Assembly: GCA_014523665.1 (NCBI GenBank)
Contig: JAATVR010000321.1
Coordinates: forward strand, 1 to 6,310
Origin: Nitrososphaerales archaeon TH526
Lineage (GTDB): Archaea; Thermoproteota; Nitrososphaeria; Nitrososphaerales; Nitrososphaeraceae
Reading direction: 5' to 3'
DNA: 6,310 nucleotides
The position numbers were made by a program, and so were the translations under genes. The notes below the pieces were generated by a model. The model had not been told where the DNA came from. It searched no databases and saw only the letters and a list, made by a program, of their open reading frames with translations. Positions 1 to 4,596 of the stretch are shown one piece after another; the stretch's first letter is position 1, and every line of letters starts with the position of its first letter.

Positions 1-90
1 CAGTTGTCTGGGTTTGGAACCGAAACAAACCCGTATACATATCATATTATAATGTCAAGAGCTGTTAATTCAACATCTGTTACAGAATAG
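1..90 (+). CDS. Possible 3' end of a gene truncated by the window
   Basis: Frame 1 is open from the first base to a TAG at 88-90, giving 29 codons that end in SRAVNSTSVTE. The peptide is polar and of mixed composition, as a real C-terminus could be, but no family is recognised. The other two forward frames are also open for 16-21 codons, so the open frame alone is weak evidence in AT-rich DNA. An internal ATG at 52 could also start a 12-codon ORF. Intergenic DNA is an equally good reading. Confidence 0.22.
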   Translation, partial: QLSGFGTETNPYTYHIIMSRAVNSTSVTE

Positions 91-161
91 TCTAAAAAGA
101 GTTTAAAATGTCTAAGAAATAGAATGACTAATAACCAATTTAATTTGTACTGACAACAATA

Positions 162-180
162 TCCAGATACGATATCTGGA
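162..180. promoter_or_regulatory. 19-bp perfect palindrome, candidate regulator site
   Basis: Two 8-bp arms, TCCAGATA (162-169) and TATCTGGA (173-180), are exact reverse complements around a 3-nt centre. The centre of the palindrome lies about 50 bp upstream of the TATA box of the gene at 250. That suits an activator or upstream repressor site better than a promoter-blocking operator. No T tract follows, so a terminator is unlikely. The binding protein is unknown. Confidence 0.4.
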
Positions 181-220
181 GCGTAGATAGAGTCAGCACA
201 AGCACTTCCAACCCGTAGCA

Positions 221-226
221 TTTATA
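221..226 (+). promoter_or_regulatory. TATA box for the gene at 250
   Basis: TTTATA is centred 26 nt upstream of the ATG at 250. This is the archaeal TATA-to-transcription-start distance, so the mRNA is probably leaderless, beginning at or next to the A of the ATG. No Shine-Dalgarno sequence precedes the start, which agrees with this. Confidence 0.55.
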
Positions 227-249
227 GAAACAAAAGTGTAATAATATAT

Positions 250-603
250 ATGTCAGAATTCGGAAAACCACAACCATGTAAAAATAACTGTGGAGGTTGG
301 ATATACTTTGATAGAGATAGTAAAGCTGGTCATCCATCCTCTGATAGGTGGATCCCATTGCAGTACGATAATGACAATGGTATAAAGACAGATGAGCCGC
401 ATCGTTGTCCGAATAAACCGCATTATGTAGGTAATAAGGATACCAGTCATAGCACTAACATATTACCAATGACTGAGTCAGAAGCAGAAGTGGCTGCTGC
501 TTTGGATGCAAAAGGTGTAGCAGAAGACACGGTATCAAATGAAGATCGGATTATATACATGATGAATAGAATGATGATAAAACTAGATCGCCGCGACTGT
601 TAG
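250..603 (+). CDS. Small putative zinc-binding protein (CX3C...HXC type)
   Basis: This 117-residue soluble protein has no signal peptide or membrane segment. Its N-terminal half carries C10-x3-C14 followed by WIYFD, then RWIPL at 33-37, and H51-x-C53-PN. The two cysteines plus the HxC pair make a plausible single zinc site. I associate this arrangement (CX3C, a WIPL-like strand, HXCP) with short proteins common in Nitrososphaerales, but the function is not known. The C-terminal half from about residue 70 is acidic and alanine-rich (ESEAEVAAAL), then methionine-rich and helical (YMMNRMMIKL). The ATG at 250 is favoured because TTTATA at 221-226 is correctly spaced for a leaderless mRNA. It stands alone: no gene follows closely and no T tract is seen after the stop. 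Zinc binding is inferred from ligand pattern only. Confidence 0.8.
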   Translation: MSEFGKPQPCKNNCGGWIYFDRDSKAGHPSSDRWIPLQYDNDNGIKTDEPHRCPNKPHYVGNKDTSHSTNILPMTESEAEVAAALDAKGVAEDTVSNEDRIIYMMNRMMIKLDRRDC

Positions 604-832
604 AAGGAAAGAAAGGCAACAACATCTAGATGAAATAATTTATTGTCTTGCTTTATAAATAGGAATATAGATCAAATCGAACCCATGTGATAGATCTCTT
701 GACTATCGTAATACCTCGATCGATTAGGCGATTCTTCTTCATGTGTTCATATATATATAGAGAAGACAGAGACTGCTATATTGATGGTTGGCAAATATGA
801 TCGTTCGGTCTGATCGTAATGCTTTTGATCTT

Positions 833-992
833 TTAATCTATGTTCTGAAACTCAAACGGATTTCCACTTCGTCATGTAGAGTCTATTTTTTCTATCTCCT
901 TATGAGGTAATATCCATCGTCCATCATCTTCAACTTTATGACGAAAAAGGAGTAACTAAAACGGTCGGTCCTAATTCAAAGTTCAACAACAA
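833..992 (-). pseudogene. Frameshifted remnant of a small unknown protein
   Basis: Reading the minus strand from a TTG triplet run at 992, one frame gives NFELGPTVLVTPFSS and stops at 936-938. A second frame, open from 955, gives HKVEDDGRWILPHKEIEKID and stops with TGA at 872-874, then continues in the same frame as RSGNPFEFQNID to TAA at 833-835. Removing one T from the five-T run at the junction would join the first two parts as ...VTPFRHKVEDDGRW. Both the frame switch and the in-frame TGA therefore look like lesions in a former gene of about 50 codons. No family is recognised. A sequencing error in the homopolymer could explain the frameshift but not the TGA. Confidence 0.4.
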
Positions 993-1007
993 CTACTACT
1001 ACTACTA
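984..1007. repeat. Trinucleotide tract (CAA)3(CTA)5
   Basis: Three CAA units are followed directly by five CTA units on the plus strand. It is a short microsatellite-like tract in non-coding DNA. On the minus strand the CTA units read as TAG stops in the frame that leads into the remnant at 833-992, so the tract bounds that open stretch. Confidence 0.7.
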
Positions 1008-1031
1008 GCTTGTAGATACTCTAAATTACAT

Positions 1032-1048
1032 TCAAAAATTCCTGTATT
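1032..1048 (-). repeat. 17-bp direct repeat, distal copy (attR-like)
   Basis: These 17 bases match 2127-2143 exactly and in the same orientation. On the minus strand this copy reads FSIQEFLNVI-stop, close to the FEIQEFLML-stop that ends the regulator gene at 2119. Weaker similarity continues for some bases past the stop. It may be the far attachment site left by an integrated element, or the tail of a decayed regulator paralog. Confidence 0.5.
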
Positions 1049-1209
1049 GAAAATGCATTAAACACCAGAAATGTATTTGGTAGTATCTAAGCCTTCTGAA
1101 CATCATATCATCCACTAAAAGGTTATTTACTGTTTTGCTTCTCATATAATCTAAGTTCAATCTTAAATATATGCAAGCTAAATAGGATTTGAATTGAAAT
1201 TTGTAACTG

Positions 1210-1287
1210 TTATTGTAATCTTGTAATGTCGCCGTATCTACACATTAGAGTTGCATTATCACCAGGAATATATAGCCGATCTATGTA
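1210..1287 (-). pseudogene. Possible short coding remnant
   Basis: A minus-strand frame of 25 codons between two stops gives YIDRLYIPGDNATLMCRYGD and a few more residues. The composition is protein-like, but there is no in-frame start before a mid-frame ATG. It lies between the repeat copy at 1032 and the frameshifted remnant at 1322-1578 and may be a further piece of the same decayed region. No family is recognised and chance is possible. Confidence 0.2.
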
Positions 1288-1321
1288 TTACCGCCTGAAA
1301 TAATAAGTTAAAGAGTCAAGC

Positions 1322-1578
1322 TCATGGTCCGGTTGTTGCTACAGATATGCCTGTTATTATAATTGTAACAGCTTTAGATCCACCAATGAACATTATTAAT
1401 CATTTCATCAGTAGGTCGTGAAAATCCTTTTCCCCATTCTGTTTGTTTTTTGTTGGTCATTTCAACAATATCACCGCTTTGTAACTGAATCTATTACTCT
1501 GCACTGTTGTCCTGGTCTGTATCCGTACTGAGCTCCTCCCAAATACTCCGCATCTTTTTCACCAAAATAAGTCAACAT
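1322..1578 (-). pseudogene. Frameshifted small gene downstream of the recombinase remnant
   Basis: An ATG at 1578, 16 nt after the recombinase stop, opens a 35-codon frame (MLTYFGEKDAEYLGGAQYGY at its start) that ends at TGA 1471-1473. The next frame, open from 1490 to 1374, gives SGDIVEMTNKKQTEWGKGFS and RPTDEMINN. A third frame, from an ATG at 1393 to TGA 1322-1324, gives a hydrophobic peptide, SKAVTIIITGISVATTGP. Dropping one A at ACAAAGC would join the first two (VTSGDIVEM). A second indel near 1390 would join the third as ...INNVFIGGSK. The simplest reading is one gene of about 85 codons with two frameshifts, ending in a hydrophobic segment. The product is not recognised. It may have been co-transcribed with the recombinase. 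Confidence 0.4.
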
Positions 1579-1594
1579 TTGAAAATGTAGACAC

Positions 1595-2023
1595 TTATAA
1601 TTGCTGTCTCCTTTCCATCTCCTGCAATCTTCCAGTTAATATCATAAGTTGGTCCGATAATAGTGCAATCGCATCATCCTTGGTCCTGTCCCGTTCCAGT
1701 AGCGATTGATTTAATTGTTCTAGTTCATCTACTTTGCTTTGTATGTCTGCACCTTTTCTTTCAAGTTGATGCACATTTAGAAAAGTCAGATAAGATTCGA
1801 TCTTTTGAAATATTTCAGCTTTTTCTGATTCTTTCTTTGTCCAATAGGTAGAACCAGAATGGTCTATAAAGTATTCCGAAAAGTCATGATATCCTAAATC
1901 AGATCCTTTTCTAATCTTAGTTATTATCTCATCAACTGTTAATTTTCCATTACAAGCCGCTAAAACGAAGTTTCTAAAACTGTTTAATCTCATCAAATAT
2001 TCATGAGCTGTCGACCTATTCAT
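1595..2023 (-). pseudogene. Tyrosine recombinase/integrase remnant lacking its catalytic domain
   Basis: The 142-codon frame is intact, but the product looks like two ends of an archaeal tyrosine recombinase joined together. Residues 1-52 (RSTAHEYLMRL, FRNFV, LTVDEIITKIRKG) resemble the N-terminal SAM-like core-binding domain of thaumarchaeal integrases. From about residue 53, IDHSGSTYW, then KKESEKAEIF and SYLTFL, resembles what follows the last catalytic box. Residues 90-142 form a coiled-coil tail. The roughly 150-200 residues that normally carry the catalytic Arg, Lys and HxxR are absent. Y60 follows H55 by only five positions, not the usual nine. The same frame is open upstream to a stop at 2081-2083 and reads DDFISSYIDNIAV, also integrase-like, but contains no standard start. 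This suggests that the original start was lost. The product cannot be catalytic, though a DNA-binding or dimerising role is conceivable. The family call rests on recalled sequence patterns. Confidence 0.6.
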
Positions 2024-2118
2024 GACGGCTATATTGTCTATGTAACTAGAGATGAAATCATCATTAAATATTATAAATAGCTACAATGTAATTATTAAAG
2101 ATGTTGTATTTATGAATA

Positions 2119-3114
2119 TTAAAGCATCAAAAATTCCTGTATTTCAAACAAGCTAGACAACTCCTTAGAAATTTGATCACAGAATATCCCAAGGAGTTCA
2201 AAATCAGCCGGTGAAAGATATTTTTCACTAAATATAGCAAGGACACCAATGCTCCTATTTCTATACATTATAGGATAACCTGCAAATGATCTTAACTTCT
2301 CTTTTTTTGCCCAATCCTGATGTCTTATTCTCGGATCATTTGGTACGTCATTTGTAATAACTGGCTTATGGGTTTTTACTATTGGGCCTATTTTGTTTGA
2401 ATCAACATCCACCTTTGAAAATTCACCATTAATATTTTTGTATATCCCTGCGCTATATTTTAAAATTAAATTCTTTCTATCTTTATCCAATAACCATATG
2501 CGAGCAAATTTTGCATCAAAGTACTTGACCAGACTCTCCACTATTAACTGAAGTTTGACATTAAGATTCTCGTGTTTTTTCAAAGAGTTAAGAATTCTAT
2601 AAACTCGCCATTTCCTTTCATTTAGCTGTTGTTCGTCAAATACCACATACGGTGATGCTTTTATTGTTCTTGATTCATAAGAACGGTAATCTGCGATCAA
2701 TTCGGCAAATCTATGCATAAAGTTATCATTTTCAAGTTCATATTGTTCTATAGAATCAAAAATAAAATGGCTTACCCAATCCAAGTCACCATTCAACCTA
2801 GAAGAATAAACACAAAATGATGCTTCTTCAACGTATTTATTCAATCTATCTATAAGGATATGAGAATTCTTGGTAAATCTGAATTTAAGCATAATTGTTC
2901 TGCTTATCTTTTCTGAAGTGAGCGACGGATTAAAGATTGCTGAATAACCCAAGACAATATTATTTTCTTCCAATCTTCGTAATCTATATCTTATCGCTCT
3001 TTCTGTTATCTTATATCCTATATTTTTGAGGTTATTTGCGATATCAACAGCAGGGATACGTGCATTCTTACTGAGACTGGAAAGGATTACCTTGTCAATT
3101 TCATCAATTATCAA
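2119..3114 (-). CDS. Lrp/AsnC-type HTH regulator with C-terminal GAF domain
   Basis: This 331-residue cytoplasmic protein begins with a winged HTH of Lrp/AsnC type at about 4-57 (DEIDKVILSSLSKNARI, then RAIRYRLRRLEENNIVLGY). Residues 68-155 have the alternating strand-helix pattern of the Lrp effector domain (TIMLKFRF, CVYSSRLNGDLDWV). Residues 185-325 are a GAF domain (FARIWLLD, VKTHKPVITNDVPNDPRIR, SFAGYPIMYRNRSIGVLAIF). Ordinary Lrp proteins are about 150 residues, so the GAF part is an added sensor, probably for a small ligand or redox state; the ligand is unknown. The start is TTG at 3114. It is the only usable start after the upstream stop and puts the first Asp-Glu-Ile-Asp where Lrp proteins have it. 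An 8-bp inverted repeat covers the promoter, suggesting autoregulation. The 3' end carries one copy of the 17-bp repeat. Confidence 0.85.
   Translation of the reverse strand: MIIDEIDKVILSSLSKNARIPAVDIANNLKNIGYKITERAIRYRLRRLEENNIVLGYSAIFNPSLTSEKISRTIMLKFRFTKNSHILIDRLNKYVEEASFCVYSSRLNGDLDWVSHFIFDSIEQYELENDNFMHRFAELIADYRSYESRTIKASPYVVFDEQQLNERKWRVYRILNSLKKHENLNVKLQLIVESLVKYFDAKFARIWLLDKDRKNLILKYSAGIYKNINGEFSKVDVDSNKIGPIVKTHKPVITNDVPNDPRIRHQDWAKKEKLRSFAGYPIMYRNRSIGVLAIFSEKYLSPADFELLGIFCDQISKELSSLFEIQEFLML
2127..2143 (-). repeat. 17-bp direct repeat, proximal copy inside the regulator gene end (attL-like)
   Basis: This copy encodes residues within IQEFL of the final FEIQEFLML of the regulator. 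It sits about 45 bp from the upstream limit of the recombinase open frame. The distal exact copy is at 1032-1048, so the pair encloses about 1.1 kb that contains the recombinase remnant. Integrases often target a gene's 3' end and restore it from the element's own copy, which fits the intact regulator here. Confidence 0.5.
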
Positions 3115-3123
3115 AATATCAAG

Positions 3124-3147
3124 ATAGTATATATCATATTATACTAT
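3124..3147 (-). promoter_or_regulatory. Promoter of the regulator gene with overlapping inverted repeat
   Basis: ATAGTATA (3124-3131) and TATACTAT (3140-3147) are exact reverse complements separated by 8 bp. The TTG start is at 3114, so a TATA element for a leaderless mRNA would be expected near 3141, inside the right arm. A dimeric regulator binding both arms would block TBP. Lrp-type proteins commonly regulate their own promoters, so autorepression is a reasonable inference. The AT-rich composition makes chance pairing easier. Confidence 0.45.
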
Positions 3148-3226
3148 ATAGATGGACTGGTATACAGATTGACCAGAATTATAATTACTGTTTGCCGTCA
3201 TAAATTGGGGCATCAAAATCATTAGC

Positions 3227-3256
3227 AAAATAAAAATATGGAAGCTGATCTAGCTT
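3227..3256 (-). terminator. Hairpin plus T-rich tract after the DUF1059 gene
   Basis: AAGCT and AGCTT (3242-3256) form a 5-bp stem with a 5-nt loop. On the minus strand this is followed by the T-rich stretch TTTTTATTTT (3236-3227). It begins about 11 nt after the DUF1059 stop. The T tract is the more convincing part for an archaeal terminator. Confidence 0.45.
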
Positions 3257-3266
3257 TGGTTACACT

Positions 3267-3461
3267 TTATGATAGCTTAATTAGCTTCCGGAAGTGTTCT
3301 GCATTCTTTGCGACTTCTTCATTCCATGTTTCTTCTGTGTATCCGTGCACTTCTATTCCATGCTTCTTTGCATTGGCAAGAAGTTCTTCTTCAGTTTCAC
3401 CGTACATTGTATGCGTGCATACGGGGTCGCCGGCTTCTTTACAATTAAGACTCAATGTCAA
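3267..3461 (-). CDS. DUF1059 family small protein
   Basis: The 64-residue product shows the DUF1059 pattern: C7 (LNCKEAGDPVC), C15, then GETEEELLANAKKH with the T-E-E turn, H34, and H39 in EVHG. The family is usually 55-70 residues, so this looks full length. It is a soluble protein of unknown function, widespread in archaea and soil bacteria. The Cys and His residues could bind a metal, but this is inferred. The start is TTG at 3461. The frame has no ATG or GTG between the upstream stop at 3477-3479 and the conserved C7, so a TTG (3461 or 3455) is forced. It is transcribed away from the coiled-coil gene at 3632 and followed by a T-rich terminator. The gap to the regulator gene at 3114 suggests a separate unit. 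Confidence 0.8.
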   Translation of the reverse strand: MTLSLNCKEAGDPVCTHTMYGETEEELLANAKKHGIEVHGYTEETWNEEVAKNAEHFRKLIKLS

Positions 3462-3601
3462 TTTTGATAGTATTGTTTAATCTATGTTGCTTTTATCTAT
3501 TTACGAGGGACGAATATGGTATCCACATAACACGCACGCAAGATCGCTAGGGCAACAAGATCGTAGCTACACACTCTCCCTCTGCGAGAAGTATTTTACT
3601 G

Positions 3602-3608
3602 ATTATAT
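3602..3608 (+). promoter_or_regulatory. TATA box for the gene at 3632
   Basis: ATTATAT is centred 27 nt upstream of the ATG at 3632, the right distance for a leaderless archaeal transcript. No Shine-Dalgarno sequence is present near the start. This spacing favours the first ATG over the in-frame ATG at 3650. Confidence 0.45.
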
Positions 3609-3631
3609 CGCAAACTGGCGAGTCATGGTTC

Positions 3632-4108
3632 ATGCACAAACATAAACTCATGGAGCTTCGAACGTTCATAGATGGAAGAATTGGATCACTAATCGAAGAG
3701 GTGGAAATCGCAACTAACGTCAAACTTAACCCACTATATATAGCCGATCGTAAAGATGAAATCGAATTTGTACGCTGGACGGCAACGATTATCAAATCGA
3801 TTTTGAATCAGGAAAATGAGCGCAAACAAGTACAACTGGGAACTACGAAAATACGATTAGATCTAGCAGACTGTATAGAATTTGAGAATATATTACAAAA
3901 CAGAATTCAAGAGCTAAACTTGAAGCTAAAAGAATCGAATAACCTTCGAGAGTCAGACGTTCTGATAAATGAGATAGATACACTTGAAAGCATTCTAGGT
4001 CGTTTGGCCGATTTGAAATATGGCGATAAAGCACGAGCTATAGAGATAGCCGAAGCCAACCATGACTTCAAGCAAGCACACATCTTAGGTTTTGATTATC
4101 GTAATTAG
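3632..4108 (+). CDS. Unrecognised soluble coiled-coil protein
   Basis: The 158-residue protein has no signal peptide, membrane segment or recognisable domain. Residues 1-60 are helical and mixed-charge (ELRTFIDGRIGSLIEEVEIA). Residues 80-140 carry heptad-like leucine and isoleucine spacing (ENILQNRIQELNLKLKESN, then LINEIDTLESILGRLADL), suggesting a two-helix coiled coil or helical hairpin. The C-terminus (AEANHDFKQAHILGFDYRN) recalls the UVR motif only faintly, and I do not assign it. The only cysteine is C81. The start at 3632 is supported by the TATA box at 3602-3608. The same frame is open back to 3551 without another standard start, so a slightly longer ancestral protein cannot be excluded. 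A T tract follows the stop. No neighbour suggests a function. Confidence 0.75.
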   Translation: MHKHKLMELRTFIDGRIGSLIEEVEIATNVKLNPLYIADRKDEIEFVRWTATIIKSILNQENERKQVQLGTTKIRLDLADCIEFENILQNRIQELNLKLKESNNLRESDVLINEIDTLESILGRLADLKYGDKARAIEIAEANHDFKQAHILGFDYRN

Positions 4109-4130
4109 AAAGACTTCTCTATTGATCTTA

Positions 4131-4137
4131 TTTTTTT
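4131..4137 (+). terminator. T-tract terminator after the coiled-coil gene
   Basis: Seven T residues in a T-rich context begin 23 nt after the TAG stop at 4108. Archaeal RNA polymerase commonly terminates at such tracts without a hairpin. It lies between this gene and the convergent gene ending at 4208. Confidence 0.55.
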
Positions 4138-4207
4138 GTTTATTGGCTCTATTAATTTACCGCGAAACGCGCTATTATGATATCAACTGAGAGACATGGA
4201 GAATTAT

Positions 4208-4372
4208 TTAGCTGCTCATCGGTAATAGAATTTCTTTGGCATACAAAATATCGCCGAAATAATCTATTCCAATTGGTATTACAAAGAATAATTGGAAAAG
4301 AAATTTGAGCAGCAATATTATGATGATTATAGCAATAATGATTAGTATTAAGTATAGTAATGTTCCCAGCAT
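4208..4372 (-). CDS. Small single-pass membrane protein
   Basis: A 54-residue product begins MLGTLLYLILIIIAIIIIIL and has an unbroken hydrophobic stretch of about 30 residues (roughly 2-33, continuing as KFLFQLFFVIPIG). A short polar tail follows, DYFGDILYAKEILLPMSS. This long isoleucine/leucine helix with one lysine at 23 is a single transmembrane segment or tight hairpin. Sixty uninterrupted codons would not be needed for it to be real: the strong hydrophobic pattern and clean start-stop frame are unlikely from random AT-rich DNA. ATG 4372 is the only start after the upstream in-frame TAG. GAATGAGAAA just before it is a weak purine-rich leader. It runs convergently to the coiled-coil gene and divergently from the exported-protein gene at 4593. 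I know of similar tiny Ile-rich membrane proteins in Nitrososphaerales but no function. Confidence 0.6.
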   Translation of the reverse strand: MLGTLLYLILIIIAIIIIILLLKFLFQLFFVIPIGIDYFGDILYAKEILLPMSS

Positions 4373-4376
4373 TTTC

Positions 4377-4493
4377 TCATTCTAAAAAATGATCAAAAAG
4401 TATTTGGTATGTGTAGATATTAATCCCATTCATTAGTATTAGAGAATATCGATAGAAAAATCTAGTAGACGTCATATCTGTATGCTTAGACAT
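4377..4493 (-). CDS. Possible 38-codon ORF preceding the small membrane protein gene
   Basis: The frame starts with ATG at 4493 and ends with TGA at 4377-4379, only 4 nt before the ATG of the membrane-protein gene. GAGGTAAC sits about 5 nt upstream of the ATG and resembles a Shine-Dalgarno sequence. The peptide (MSKHTDMTSTRFFYRYSLIL, then MNGINIYTYQILFDHFLE) is aromatic-rich and not recognised. The tight spacing and the Shine-Dalgarno are the main support. Codon content is not persuasive and the region is also the upstream flank of the divergent gene at 4593. Confidence 0.25.
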   Translation of the reverse strand: MSKHTDMTSTRFFYRYSLILMNGINIYTYQILFDHFLE

Positions 4494-4511
4494 AAGTTAC
4501 CTCTATTTGTT

Positions 4512-4592
4512 CTAACAGAAAAGATATCAGATTTATGGGAAAGCCCGATGTTGCTTAATGCAGATAAACAAAACTCTCGCTAAACCTGTCAA
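4512..4592 (+). promoter_or_regulatory. Duplicated promoter and leader, copy A
   Basis: This 81-nt block aligns without gaps to 5274-5354 upstream of the paralogous gene. The first 66 positions match at 56 sites, and the last 15 at only 3. It contains TTTATG (4532-4537), a TATA-like element whose centre is 23-24 nt before the ATG at 4558. A conserved segment GCTTAATGCAG then (A/G)TAAAC follows. Transcription probably starts near 4558-4561. Whether the later ATAAAC acts as a second, closer TATA-like element for the ATG at 4593 is an alternative. Confidence 0.5.
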
Positions 4593-4596
4593 ATGA
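4558..4596 (+). CDS. Leader ORF (12 codons) overlapping the exported-protein start, copy A
   Basis: The frame encodes MQINKTLAKPVK and its TGA (4594-4596) overlaps the ATG at 4593 as ATGA. The start lies at the expected transcription start of the TATA-like element, so it could be read from a leaderless mRNA. Copy B has an ORF at the same place with the same design. The exported-protein start itself lacks a Shine-Dalgarno sequence, so termination-reinitiation coupling is possible. It could also be an incidental ORF in a conserved leader. Confidence 0.35.
   Translation: MQINKTLAKPVK

Larger units (their letters stand above)
604..1594. other. Gene-poor stretch with decayed coding remnants
   Basis: No intact gene of 60 codons or more is visible on either strand across about 990 bases. 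What can be supported are broken minus-strand coding-like stretches at 833-992, 1210-1287 and 1322-1578 (entered separately), a trinucleotide run at 984-1007, and a 17-bp repeat copy at 1032-1048. The parts 604-832 and 1049-1209 show nothing I can assign. No tRNA, rRNA or CRISPR repeat was found. The stretch reads as a zone of gene decay next to the recombinase remnant. Confidence 0.5.

Noticed and set aside
10..32. 7-bp stem GGGTTTG/CAAACCC with a 9-nt loop at the window start
   Set aside because: No T tract follows on either strand and it falls in a possible coding end. The loop and stem do not match a tRNA T arm. Nothing else supports a function.
664..692. GGGTTCGAT on the minus strand resembling a tRNA T arm
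   Set aside because: The flanks do not pair as a T stem and no anticodon or acceptor arm can be built around it.
1268..3749. 14-bp shared string ATATATAGCCGATC at 1268-1281 and 3736-3749
   Set aside because: The translated contexts are unrelated and the flanks do not match. The string is short and mostly AT, so chance is likely.
3547..3795. Minus-strand frame opposite the start of the coiled-coil gene
   Set aside because: Serine/leucine-rich antisense shadow with no domain, while the plus-strand gene has a well-placed TATA box and a coiled-coil pattern.
4090..4108. Faint UVR-motif resemblance at the end of the coiled-coil protein
   Set aside because: Only the DFKQAH part fits. The following RD-x-I of the motif is missing.
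4161..4171. CGCG-AAA-CGCG mini hairpin between convergent genes
   Set aside because: Only a 4-bp stem. The T tract at 4131-4137 explains termination of the plus-strand gene, and no T tract follows on the minus strand.
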